Shown here piece after piece: positions 23,621 to 36,179 of a DNA stretch of 64,000 nt. The first letter of the stretch is position 1. Each line of letters begins with the position of its first letter. Location: NCBI GenBank assembly GCA_038502055.1, contig JAXRKN010000044.1:654001-718000 (forward strand), given 5' to 3'. A program made the position numbers and the translations under genes. This stretch comes from Tanytarsus gracilentus (taxonomy: Eukaryota; Arthropoda; Insecta; Diptera; Chironomidae). A model generated the notes under the pieces. The model was not told where the DNA came from and searched no databases. It saw nothing but the letters and a program-made list of their open reading frames with translations.

Positions 23621-26600
23621 ATGGAACTGTTAAATAATCCTCAAATTCGTAGTACTTTTGCCTCATTGGGCAAGTACCAAGGCGACACATATGTCGTGAA
23701 TGAAGAATGCTTAACAATTTTAGAGGAAATAAATTGCAAACTGGCAATGGAAGATCACACTCTTAGAACTTACCGACGAGCCATTGGCTTCGGTCAGAGT
23801 GTCAAGAAAGACATAATTCCTCTCTTGGTGAATGTCAAAGATCCTCAAATATTAGACACGTGTGTGAGGTTGATGGTGAACTTGACAGTCCCGATCGAAT
23901 GTCTCTTGTCGGTTGACGTAATGTGGAGAACTGAAATTGGACGCCATACAATCTACGAACTCAGCACACTCCTCTTCACTAGCAAAGAGGTCTTTGTCGA
24001 TCTAAAAACCACAAAATCTATCATTGACTATATGAAGTCCATTCTCGAGACCGACCATAAATTATCGATTGCTCAATGCGAAAGTATCAACCATTGCCTT
24101 CTCTTGTTTCGGAATATTTTGCATATACCCGAGGGAAGTCATGACAATCATCAGCAAGCTTACACGTCAATGCAAAATCAAATCATTTGGAATTTATTTA
24201 TTTGCTCGATCGACAAGCTTTTAATTCATCTCATGTCGTGCACGCAAAGAGCTTACTTTGGCGTGACCATCGTGCAGTTGATTGCACTGATGTACAAAGA
24301 TCAGCACGTTGGAACGCTACAAAAGCTCCTCAATCATTGGTTCGAGGCTGTTTCTCATACTGAAAGTTCTGAAGATAACGAAAGTAACACCTCACCGCGA
24401 AAAGAATGCAGCGGTGACTCATCGCCAATGCTCACTTCCGATCCAACATCAGACTCATCCGATAATGGAAGTGGAAAAATAAACACGTCCTCTGATAATG
24501 TTCCAAATGACTCCGAAAATAATGGAAGAACAGAATGCCAAAGTAATTCCAATAGAAAAAAATCCAAGCCAAATTCGTCAAAGTCAATTGACTCGCTCAA
24601 CACGTCGGAGGGAACTGAATTTTCTGATCAAGATGTCATCATGAAGGTTAGTTGAAGGCCATTAAATTCCTCTTCAAATGTATGGTTTCGTTGATCAAAA
24701 AATAATCCAAACCAATTTTTTTCAGAGTCCCGATCACTTTCCACCTGGAAAATGGAATCAAAAATCTCGAGGATCAACGAGCAGTGGCAGCAGTAGCCAA
24801 AAAATAACCTCCTCAAAAAACGGCAGCAAGCATCATTTGACAAATCAATCAGAGTTGAGTGATTGCGGTTATGGCACTCAAGCATCTCAAGGTATGTACC
24901 AGGATCATATTCAGTGAAGCTTGATAATTAATCCATAAAATTCATGTCTTCAATTACTCTCATTATCAAAAAAATGTCTTAAGAAATCTTAATTCGTTTA
25001 TTTACATATAAATGTAACGTAGGCGATCGAAATCAAGAATCGATATCGACATCGAGCAACGACGATGACAGCCCAAAGCAGAAGCCGGCACACCAAAAAC
25101 CACCGAGCACGAATCAAAAGCAGCGTTTCAATGCAACAAAGCAGAGAAATGCAAACGCAAACACGGCAGCATTGACACAGGACAAGAAAGATGCGAGAAG
25201 GAAAAAGTTGGTGAAGAGAAGTAAAAGCTCGATAATAAATATGAAAGGCTTAATGCATCACTCGCCCACAGATGAAGATATTTCACAAATTCTTAAAGAA
25301 TTTACTGTCGATTTTCTTCTAAAAGGTTATGGCTTTTTAGTTCAGGAGCTTCACATGCAGCTCCTAACCGACTTACAGCTTTCAATCGACACATCTCACT
25401 TTTTTTGGCTTGTAACGTACTTCCTTAAATTTGCTGCACAATTGGAATTGGACTTGGAGCATATTAATTCCGTTTTGTGCTTTGACATCGTTTCTTACCT
25501 CACATTCGAAGGTGTAAATCTTTGTGAGCAGTTGGAATTGATTTCGAGGCAACAAGGCGGTGAAAATTTGAAGCCTTATCTGAGACGCATTCATTTGGTG
25601 GTGACGGCAATAAGGGAATTTTTACAAGCGTTAGAAAGCTACAAGCGAAGCTCACATTTATCGCCTGAAGACAAAGAACACATTGAGGCGCTTCAAGTTC
25701 AAATTGCAGGCACTGAAAATCTTCGAAATCTTTTCGTGATGCTTTTACGATGCTACAATCCAAGCCTTCAATCGAGACAGTATTTGCAAGACGTTATCGT
25801 GACTAATCACATTCTTCTTCTTTTGTTGGACAATGTGTCGAAAATGACGATTAAAAAGGGCAACATGCTCGAGCACATAACACAATTTGCGACAGTCGAT
25901 ATCATGCATTTGTATGGAATATTGTTGGAGAATTTTAAGGAGAATGGAGAGTTCGTTAATGACTGTGAGTTTAATTTGAAATCATGAAATACGTTAAAAA
26001 TTCATAAAATCAAATTGTGACGACTAAACTTTTATTTTTAAGGCTGTTTTACTCTAATGCATCATATAGCTGGTGAGCTTGGACAGGTTGCGATTTTATT
26101 TCAACCGAATATCCTGAAAACTTTTAGTCAGGTTAGTTTTTAATCTGAGGATTTAAAAATATTTCGATGCTTTAAATTAAAAAATTAACATCAAAATTCC
26201 TTTCAACCGTCATTTAGATTTGGGAGACTGAATTTGCAATTTGCGATGTAAGTTTAGAATTTAAAATTGAGTGAACAATCCTTATACTAATGTTCTTGCC
26301 TTTTAGGACTGGTCAGATTTAATTGAATACGTCATTCATAAATTCATTAACACACCATCTAAACCGCAAATTGCGTTACCTAGTCCTGTGCTCTCCGATG
26401 GGGTTTCCATTAAGTGAGTAAACTTTTCACGTTTTCTAACACCTTCTTAAAAAATATTTCATTGTCGTTCAAAAATAATTCCAAATTTTTACAATTTCAG
26501 TGACTTGTGGGCGCAGGAAGAAATGGACACACTTTATTGGTATTTCGTACAAAGCAAAAAACATAAAGACATTGTTGGTCACATAATTAAGCAAATAAAA

Positions 26601-28958
26601 GACTCAGGACAAAAGGCTAAATCTCGAATGGCTGTTATACAGCAGTTACTACAGCAGGACATCATCTCTCAAATCGAGTATGACGATCTCATGAAGGTAA
26701 TTTCTAATTTTAATTAATTTTAATTTTTAATCAAATAATTTTATTTTAGTTCGAGGACTGTCAGTACGAACGAGAGGCCAAAACTTGCGGTTTTTCTGAC
26801 GATCATTTAAATGACGAATCCGCAATTGATATTTCTGATTCTGAGTCTTCAAATCAGCCGGCAGATATTAAGGTAAATTTAAAATAAAGGTTTTAAAAAA
26901 TGTCGTTAAAATTTTATAAAAGAATAAAAAATTTAAAAAAAATCTAAAAAATATTTCATTAATTAAAAAAATCCTCTCAGGTTCTTCGTGATCGACTTAT
27001 AAAAGAAAACAAAGGAAAGTTGGTGTCATGGCTGCAGCGGGTTCTGATAGAATGTTGCTACATTAAATTGAAACTTTATTGTGCAAAATCTGAAGAAGCT
27101 TCGTACAATTTCAACGGGAAAATGATTATGGAACCGATTCCGTACCATTGCATACGTAAGAGAGCAAAATAAAATCACCTCACTAATTTAAAAATTAATT
27201 AATTTATTTCCACAGTTAAAAAGCAATCGATTCCGTTGGTTCCGTTCAACTCTGAGCAGCACAAAATTTTAGTTTATCAACCTTTTGTGTTGTTGCTTCA
27301 CAAACTTGGATTTCACTTACCGGCTGACGCTAACAAATTATTTGTTCGCATACCTGAATTTTGGACATCCGATATTCTCTTTACGATCGCAGAAAAACTC
27401 GGACCAATTCCAAGTAATTTAATTTATTTAATTAAAAGAATTAAAATTAACAAAAAAATTTCAGATAACCTCAAATTCGATATTAATAAGGTTCGAAAAT
27501 CGGAGGAGCATCAAAATGTGTCACAAATGGACACAGTCATCATTTCAGACACAAACAATTTAATTACTTCAATAAAAACCGATCACTCGTCTTTTGCTGT
27601 TCAAAGATCCAAATCATCCAATTCGATAATCAGGTTAAAAAATTAAATTCGGCATCTATAAAATTAATTTACTTAAAATAAAATTTTACGATTTTTCAGA
27701 TACACACCAGGAGTTACATCAACATCTTGCAGCCAAAGTTGGCTTCAAATGGTCGTTTCAAGCAAATCATCGTCAAGTGAGAGGTGAGAGATTTAAAATA
27801 TTAATCTAACTCATAATCCTAAATGGTTGAAATTTAAATCTGAACGAAAAAAATTTAAAAAAGTTAAATCTAAAGATTAAGATTTAAATAAGTTAAATCT
27901 ACCGATTTAGATTAAAAGTATTTATAATCTATCTTGTTAATCTTAAGATTAAGAATTTCAAAAAATTGAATTATTTGCAAAATTGATCATTTTCGTTATA
28001 AAGTGTCAATTTTATAAAAACCCATTCGTTATAACTGCCATAAATCCGCACTTAACAATGACCACATGTTGAAATTTTCTTTCTCTCTTAAATCTCAAAA
28101 AAAGTTCGACAAGATTTAAAATTGATTGCATTTAGTTTATTCTATTGCTCTACAATATTGTCTACATCGCATGAATTTGTTTCATGCTCGATGTAAAATG
28201 CAAATGAAAAAAGTGTGTCTGGGCGAACGGATGAAAGTGTTCAAGGTGACGCATAAAAATCAAGCTGCGTGCATAATCAACACGCAAAAAAAGTCACTTG
28301 AAATTTCCATTCAGGTTTGAAGAATTCTTACACAGCTACTCGCGGTGCAGTTGAATGGAAAGAAATATCACGATTTTTTTTCAATGACTCGAAGCATTTT
28401 GAGCTGACTATTGTTAGCGGCATGCAAAAATTGAAATGTCAAATTTCTTTGTTCAGTTCTAGCAGGTTGGTTGCAAAGACCAAGAATATTAATAATGAAA
28501 TTTATTACGAAATCGAGGAGGAAATAAAAAAATCAATTAAAAATTTATATTTTTCAGATTGTCGATTCCACAGCTTTTAGTGAAGACCAGTCCATCGGAG
28601 CAAATCATAATTTCTCCTCCAAATCACGCCTTCCTTCAACCTCCATTGCCTAGACAAATTCATAGCTGCATTAAAAGTGGCAACACAAAAATATTCCATA
28701 AAGAACTCAACGTTATAGTTGAGACTGATGACTTCATCGATGAAATAATCCATGCGGGCGGTGAAAGTCCATTTACCGAGGAACATGAGCATGAAGTTAT
28801 TGAGTAAGATATAAAAATTTATATATAGATAAAATTTATAAAAAAAAATTTCTTTCGACAGCGCTTATGAGACAAACTCGGCAGCATCGAGCCTTACACG
28901 AATGTATGTAAGCGATGAGGAAGACAAACATGATTCAAATCTTATCGCAGCGATATAA
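23621..28958 (+). CDS. tim: TIMELESS circadian clock protein (insect tim), 1215 aa
   Basis: Fourteen exons: 23621-24646, 24726-24891, 25023-25964, 26043-26131, 26218-26247, 26307-26413, 26501-26696, 26750-26872, 26981-27155, 27216-27413, 27465-27633, 27700-27783, 28558-28803 and 28862-28958 (3648 nt). The protein is the Drosophila-type clock TIM, not the replication protein TIMEOUT. This is shown by RRAIGFGQSVKKDIIPLL, the Ser-rich block SSEDNESNTS...GDSSPMLTSDPTSDSSDNGS (about 247-290), SELSDCGYGTQ, the basic signal RRKKLVKRSKSS (about 457-468), the helical PER-binding region, and the C-terminal LTRMYVSDEED. TIM dimerises with PERIOD, enters the nucleus and represses CLK:CYC; light triggers its degradation. 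The Ser-rich block is a casein kinase/SGG target in flies. An in-frame TAA lies 13 codons upstream, which fixes the start. The largest intron (27784-28557) is near the 3' end. Confidence 0.97.
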
Positions 28959-29594
28959 AGCTTTAATGTGATTTATGAAATGTTTTGTTTGAATGTTAAG
29001 AGAAATATTTTTAAGAATTTATAAAAATACGTTAAACGTCTCACTTTTTGATGAATTTTTGTTTTGTAACTTTTAATGCACTTTTAAATTTGATCTTTTT
29101 GAGTTTTTGATAAAATTTCAAGTAGGCTCGAAGCCAATTTCGTTTTAAACACTTTTAAGACTTTACACTTAAAAAAATTTAATTAATTTGCTTTTAAATT
29201 GTCAACATAACTTTTTAGTCTTTTTTCGTTTAAGAAAATAATTTTTTGACACTCAAGAAATATCGAATAACTTACAAAATTCGTGTCATAACTTTAATTG
29301 TGATGTTCTATGATGTCAAAAATTGACTAAAATTAAAAAATATTTTATACCAAATAATTGTTGCAAATAAAAAAAAATGGTGATTGTTAAAAAATTTAAA
29401 TTTTTCTTTTTATTCGAGGGTTTTGTTCATAAATTTTGTCAATCTTTATTTTTTAATGTCTTACAAAAGTTAAAATTTTTATTCATTTTATTTTTTTTAC
29501 GATGTTTCGTGATCAACTTTAAATTTATTGTTCATATAAAATCATCATGAAAAATCTTAAATTTTTTTAGTTGCATTCAGAAAGCAGACAAAGA
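28959..29594. other. 3' UTR of timeless and spacer before the TEP gene
   Basis: AT-rich, with AATAAA near 29366 that could end the timeless transcript. The promoter of the TEP gene should lie in the last few hundred bases. I see no distinct core element. Confidence 0.5.
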
Positions 29595-32500
29595 ATGAAG
29601 AAATTTCAAACGATTTTTTTATTCATAACAAATTTTTTGATCGTGAGGTGTAAATATTTTTCAGTGGTCGCTCCAGCAGCTCTTAGAGCAGATGAACCGT
29701 TTAAAGTGGCAGTTACGTCTCATGACTTAAATACCGATGAAGTTTTAAGATTAAAGTTGACAGTGAAAGGTGTTAGTCAGACGGGAAAATATGTGGATGT
29801 GTCTAAAATAATTTCATTAAACTCAAGTCAGACAAAAACTTCAAAGTTTAGGGTATTAAAAAAATCTGAATACCAGAAAATCACTTTTAATATTTATGAT
29901 AACTTCAGTTTCCAGACCTCCAACCTGGTCATTACAACATCCACGTTGACACGGATAACTTTACAAAATCAGCTCCGCTTTATTTTAATCCACAACGATC
30001 AATTGTTCTCATTCAACTCGACTCAAAAGCTTATAAAGTTTCCGATCATGTGAATTTCAGAGTGATTGCAATAAATTCTCGAACAAAATCTTACGACGTG
30101 AAGGATAAAAATAAAATCTGGATATTGGATCCGCGAAATAATCAGCTGAAAATTTGGCGAAATGTTTCGTTTAAAATGGGAATTTATGAGGACGACTTTC
30201 TGTATCATGATTTAACTCCGGGAACTTATAAAATATTGGCTGAAGTCGATGGAACTGTAAGTAAATGTTTAAAAACTATTTTTAAAATTCCCAAATGAGA
30301 TTTTTAATAATCAATAATTAAATTATTTCTAATTTCTTTCAAAAAACTATTAGATAACCTCAAAAAAGTTTAAAATAACGGAAAATTTAAGCTCTTCAAC
30401 AAAAGTTTTTCTCGACATTCCAAATCGAGTGTCTTACCGGAATGGATTCATCACTTTAAAAGTAATCATTGAATCAATAAGAAAAGCTCCAATTTCTGGT
30501 CATTTAAATTTGACTTTCATGGAACTTCACAAAAGTAGAATTTTGTTTCAAAAAAATTTCATAGTGACAAAAGCTGAAATAAAAATCGACGTTAACTTTC
30601 TGAATGATTTGAAGCTTTTTAAGTTGACACAATCTGAATATTTTGTCGTGACTGCAAAATTTATTGATGATAAAACATTAGAAGAAAGTGAAGTGTCATC
30701 AGGATTTTCAATTGACATCAGTGATTTTTTAGTAAAAATTGTCAACTCACCAAAGAATTTCAAAGTTGGTCTCCCGTACACGCTCATTGTGAATTTTAAA
30801 AACTTGAGAGACAAAAATAATTATTCTGAAAATGCTAGAATTTGGATAAAGAATCAAGATGATGAAAAACTCGTCACTAAAAAAATTCATCTTGATGAAA
30901 AATCGCAGTTCGTTAAAATTGAAACTCCAATAATAGACAGCAACACAACAAACCTCAATGTGCGAATCATTTGTGATGGAATTCTTTACTCAATGAAAAT
31001 TTTTGAACATCAATCTTTAACGAATGAAAGCATTTCACTTAATCTGTTAACGCCATGGTGAGATTGAAACTTTATTTTTTTAAAAAGAATAATTTAAAAT
31101 TAAATCTCAGGCCCAAAATCAATGAAACCATACAATTTGAGATAATGACCTCGAACCCTCATCAAGTTTCTGCAGTTTTTCAATTAATATCAAAAGGAAT
31201 TCTCCGAGTGTCAAAATTAATTTTATTGAACGACGGAAGCGAAAAATTCGACATTCAAGCAAAGTTTTCGTACACTCCAAGAGCTCACTGCGTGGTGTTT
31301 TATGTTAATGGCGATGGACGCATCATAAGCGACAGCATGAAAATTCAATTTGCGAGTGTTCTTCCTAATTATGTGAGTTAAATTATAGAAATTAAAAATT
31401 TATAAAATTTAAATTCTAAGATTAAAAATTTATTTATAATCCAGGATTTAAATTATAAAGATTTAACTTAAATTGCTTTAAATTTTTGATAATTTTATAT
31501 TTTTTAAAAATCAGGTTAACCTTTCTCTGACTCAAGATTTAATTCAACCAGGATCTAAAAATCACCTCAACATTTTAAGCACATTAAATTCCACAATTGC
31601 TTTAATGGCTGTTGAAAAATCTTTTCATCATTTGTCACCGGACATTACAAAGCAATTAATTTTAAACTATGAACTCTCTGAATATAATTATGTTCCATCT
31701 TTTGATTTGTACTTTGATGCCAACATTCCACTTTGGTTTTATCCATTTTCATATAAACATTCATTTTTGGACGCAAATCTACATATTTTAACGAACGTCG
31801 AGGAACAAATGTCATGCGATGAGTCAATAAAATCTAAAGATTTATTTGAGAGATTTATTGCTGATGTTTTAGATCAAGATGAAGATATTGATTGTGGATT
31901 TGAGGATGAAAGCGAGCCACAAAGTCAAAAGGTTTTATTTAAAAGTTTCGACATGAAAAATTCAATTGAAGAAAATTTAATTCACGCTCAAGAAAAAATT
32001 GAATTTATTGCACCCGATTTGATGCCATCCGAATGGTCGATCACAGCGATAACTTTAAGTGAAAAATATGGTATTGGACTGTCAACAATTCCAGTTGATT
32101 TTAAAGTTTTTAAAAAATTTCATCTCGAATTTTTCACGCCGAAAAAGTTGAAAGTTTTCGAAATTGGACTTTTGGAAGTTTTACTTTTCAATCGTGGATC
32201 TGAAAATCTTCAAGTTTACGTCGAATTTCAGTATAGAAATTTTAAAGTTACTGATTTGCGCGAGTACAATTGGACCGAAAGTGATTCTGGAGTCTCACAA
32301 AATATTGAAATTCCACCGGAAAGTTTTTATCGACTTTACATTGGAGTCACAAGTGAAAATGAACTTTTATCGGGCGCTAAAATTGTCGCGTCAACATCAA
32401 ACGACACCGATGAGGTCGAAAGTCAATTAAATTTCGTCGCCAACAAAGTGACTGAAAATTACTTTAAATTAATTAACTTAGACGGTTGCAATCACGCTGA

Positions 32501-34400
32501 AGTAATTGATTTAAAATGTCCGAAAGGTCAAACTGGCATTGTGTCGGTAGTTGGCGACTTAATGGGTGTCATTCTATCGAATTTGGATGATTTAGTGAAA
32601 TCTCAAACCGGAAGTGCACTCGAAACTTTAAATGTTTTCGCAACGAATGTTCTTCTTCTTGATTATTTAGTGCTGACCGATCACTTAACGCCGGTGATAA
32701 AAACTAGAGTTGTTTTGTATTTACAGCAAACTTTTCAAAAGCTTTTGATGTTCAGAAATTCTGATGGATCCTTTCGAGAGTTTAGAGGGACTCAAGACAG
32801 CGATCTTTGGCTTACGACTTACGCCATAAAATTCTTGAGAAATGCTCAAAGATATTTAACAATAAATGATGAAATTTTATCGCAAGGCTTGTCATACATT
32901 TCGTCACATCAGAATGCAAATGGAGAATTTTCTAACGTAAATGACATCCCGCTCACTTCATTCATCGCTGCAACTTTAGATGAATTTTCTCGAACACATC
33001 CGCAATACAAATCTAACGTTGAAAAATCTGTGAAATTTATTGAGCAAAATTTTGACCTTTTGGATGTTTATTCACTGGCATTTTCGACGCATTTACTCTT
33101 TCAAACTTACTCGGAGCAGCGATCGAAGTTCTTTATGAAATTTGCATCGTTCACTCTCAAAACATCAGAGAGTGTCTTTTGGAGACTATCAGAGAAAAAA
33201 TCGCATTCTGATGAGATCGCAACGGCTTATGGACTTTTAATTTACGATCAAATACCGGAACTTTATGGTGAGGCGTTTAAAATTCTTTCGTGGCTTATCG
33301 CGAGAAAATCTTTTGGATTTTCATCAATTCATGCTTCACTCGTTGCACTGGAAGCGATCTCAAAATTTGCAACTAGATTTTCTGACTATGACATTGACTT
33401 GAAAGTGACGCTCGGATTGGAGGAAATAAAGTTGAAAAATTCAACGAAATTAATTTTACATAAATTTAACGTAAGATTTTTGAAAAATTAGTTAGAAATT
33501 ATTTTAAAAAAATCATTTTCAGTTGCCAGTCAGTGAAGCGAAAATTTATTTTCGAGGGTATGGCAGTGCAATTGTTCAAATGTCATGCAGTAACATTATT
33601 CAATCAAATGATGACTCTAGTAGTGACGTCAGTGTGGTGCTAAGAGATGGATCTTGCTATGAAAGACTTTTGTTGAGTATTTCAGTGTCAGAGAATTTTA
33701 ATTTTCCTAATAAAGTTGCGGTGCTCAACTTTGAACTGCCAAGTGGATACAAATTTCACTTTCAACATTCTTCAAAATTTCTTGTGAGTGTTGCTAATAA
33801 ATTTTAGAGCTCCGCTATGAGTTTTTTTGGTTAAATTATTGAAATATGATAAAAAAAATAATAGTTTATGACCAGTTTATGAAAGATTATAAAAAATTAG
33901 ATTTTTTGAAGATAATTTTTTATTAAAGTAGCTATGTCTTTAATTTGGTTCATAAAAATATTGACAATTTTGTGAATTTAAGAATACCAGAAAAATTTGC
34001 TCTTGAAGTTTTGGATAATTTTTTTGAATTCAACTTTTACTAGTTTGTAAAATTTACTAAGTTTTAATGTTTTAATTTTTTTCTAGGAGGTAAAAGAGAT
34101 CAAAGAAACTTCTTCATTAAATATTTACTTCGCTTCTGAAATCTCAAATTTTGAGCTTGCACTCATAAGAGAATTTTTTGTCTTCAACCATTCATCATAC
34201 ACAATCACCGTTGAGGATCTAAACGACAAAGGTTTAAAATTTTAAAGTAATAAAAAATTTTTAATTATTTTAACTTTACAGATTTTATATCAACGACATT
34301 CTACAAACTCCCAAAAAACATTCCAGTCTGTAAAAACTCCGACACAGAATTGCATCCAATTTTCGATTCCAACAACATTCAGCCTTTGCGCAAAAATTAA
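29595..34400 (+). CDS. thioester-containing-protein family member without a thioester, 1350 aa
   Basis: Eight exons: 29595-29852, 29909-30256, 30354-31057, 31111-31372, 31515-33470, 33523-33783, 34087-34231 and 34282-34400 (4053 nt). A signal peptide (MKKFQTIFLFITNFLIVRC) precedes the first macroglobulin domain (YFSVVAPAALRADEPFKVAV). FPDLQPGHYNIHV and IVLIQLDSKAY mark MG1/MG2, and the thioester-domain helices LLLDYL and DLWLTTYAIKFL are clear. Where the family has GCGEQ this protein has GSALE (about residues 890-894), so it cannot form the internal thioester. The C-terminal cysteine cluster of many insect TEPs is also missing. TEPs are haemolymph proteins that tag pathogens. Members without the bond exist in flies and mosquitoes and may act as partners or in tissue adhesion. 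No LDLa domain is seen, unlike fly Mcr. Confidence 0.88.
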
Positions 34401-36125
34401 ACGAGCCCGCAGTTATTTCAAATCTGATACGCAAAGTTTAAGTTAATTTAATTAGCTTCAAATAAAAAAAATGTATTTAATAGAAGTTTTACAGTCAGTT
34501 TTACAATTTTGTTTTTCGCTAACCTTCAAGGTTGTTGTATTAAATCTTCTTTTGTACATAAAATTCATGAAATATATTCAGCATAAAATATTTTAAAGCT
34601 CCGCTATTTTTATTTTTGGTTTTTAAATTTTTATTTAAAATAGGAATTTAAGAAATTTTATTTGCATCGTTGGTGATCAAAAGAGACATTAATACAGAAG
34701 TTTCATAATCAATTTAATAATTTAATGTTATTATTTCAAATTAAACTTCAATCCATATAATAAAAATATTATTCACGCCACTCAACCGAGCTATAATTCA
34801 TTCTTTCACTATTACACTCCAAGTTTAACAAACAATTAACATTTGAGATGACAAACAGGTTTAAGGGAGAAGCTCATAAATTAATTCATGTCGCGCGCAA
34901 ACAATGACTTATAACTAACTCATCGACGCTATAGCAAAAATTAGATTGAAAGAGAAAAAAATAATAAAAGACTTCGATTACATCACAGGAAGGAATTTTG
35001 AAACAACGCGATGAGTTACAGTGGACATCCTCTGTTATTGTATTGTAAAAAAAATTCATTACATAAATTTGACTTAAAAACTTTATGTTCCAAAATTTAA
35101 CGAACATTTCAATTTTTTTAAATTATGCAATCATAAAATTTATCTTTAAAATTTAAAAATTCACTCTTAAATTTTTTGCAGCGTGAAAAAAATACTTTTA
35201 CAACCTAATTAAGTGCCAAGATTTTATCGCTCAGTGTGAGCTTTCTTTAATTGTTTTTAAAAAATGCTCAGTGACCATGCAACCATTATAAACACCGCGA
35301 ATCTCAAAAGTCGATTTGATCTTCACTCACTTTACACGAAAAAACAACAAAAAATTAAACTCTTCTTTTTGAGCGTTAATTTTTCATTCGACCCAGTGAT
35401 ATTGCTATTAAAAAATTCATGTATGATAATAGCTCGATTACGCCATATAAAGCACAATGTGCAACATAATCTCCGAGAGATCATTAAATTATTTTTTTAT
35501 GGAAGTTTATACACGCGTTAAATACTTTGTGATGAAAAGAGTTTGCCACGCAATGAAAATGGTCAATTTAATGAAAACTAAATCTTAATTCAAGTTTACG
35601 CGTGTAGTTTGTGAGAAAAAAAATTAAAGAGGGCAAAAAGTTAAGATTTAAATTTAAATGAGATTGAAAAATATTTAAAGATTTTTTTAAAAATTCAAAT
35701 GTGGCAATTTCAACATTAATTCAAGTCTGTAATAATATTTTCATAAATTTATAAACTCTCAAAACAGATAAAATCGACTTAATTTTCCGATCAAATCAGT
35801 CATGTCATCTCAAAAGGGCATTAATTGACAGAAAATATGTGAAAAATTCAGCAGTAAATCACTGCGAGTCTATCAAGTACCATTTTCATCAATCTCACCT
35901 TCCCCAAACATCGTGTGAAGCAATAAAAGATTTTGAGATGCTTTTATTCATTTTTTTTTCTACATACTTATGAGCAATTTTTGTGCTGCACTGCATTTGC
36001 GCGATTCAAATGTATTTTTTTCTTAAGTTTTTTTTCTTCGCAGATAAATGCGGTTGAAAGCTTTCAGAGGCTTTTAGTCTAATTTTGTTATTTGATCGTT
36101 CAACACGCACGTTGAGTGTGTGCGG
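34401..36125. other. intergenic stretch between TEP and the secreted-protein gene
   Basis: AT-rich. AATAAA near 34461 could terminate the TEP transcript. No exon, RNA gene or repeat family is visible. The final part is the upstream region of the next gene. Confidence 0.5.
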
Positions 36126-36133
36126 TATAAAAA
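36126..36133 (+). promoter_or_regulatory. TATA box of the secreted proline-rich protein gene
   Basis: TATAAAAA lies 54 bp upstream of the proposed 12-nt first coding exon, directly after the locally GC-richer GTGTGTGCGG. Position and sequence fit a TATA-driven start with a 5' UTR of about 20-25 nt. Confidence 0.5.
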
Positions 36134-36179
36134 ATTATTTTCATTAAGATTTAAAAAAGTTGAAAATAAAAATTGTGAA

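Noticed and set aside
28126..28580. Two open frames inside the large timeless intron that could be cassette exons
   Set aside because: They are in different frames. Splicing 27783 to an acceptor just upstream (TTTAG|T) meets an in-frame stop, and neither frame resembles TIM.
29853..29908. Apparent frameshift in the TEP gene between the first two reading frames
   Set aside because: It is explained by a 56-bp GT-AG intron; joining 29852 to 29909 restores an in-frame macroglobulin domain.
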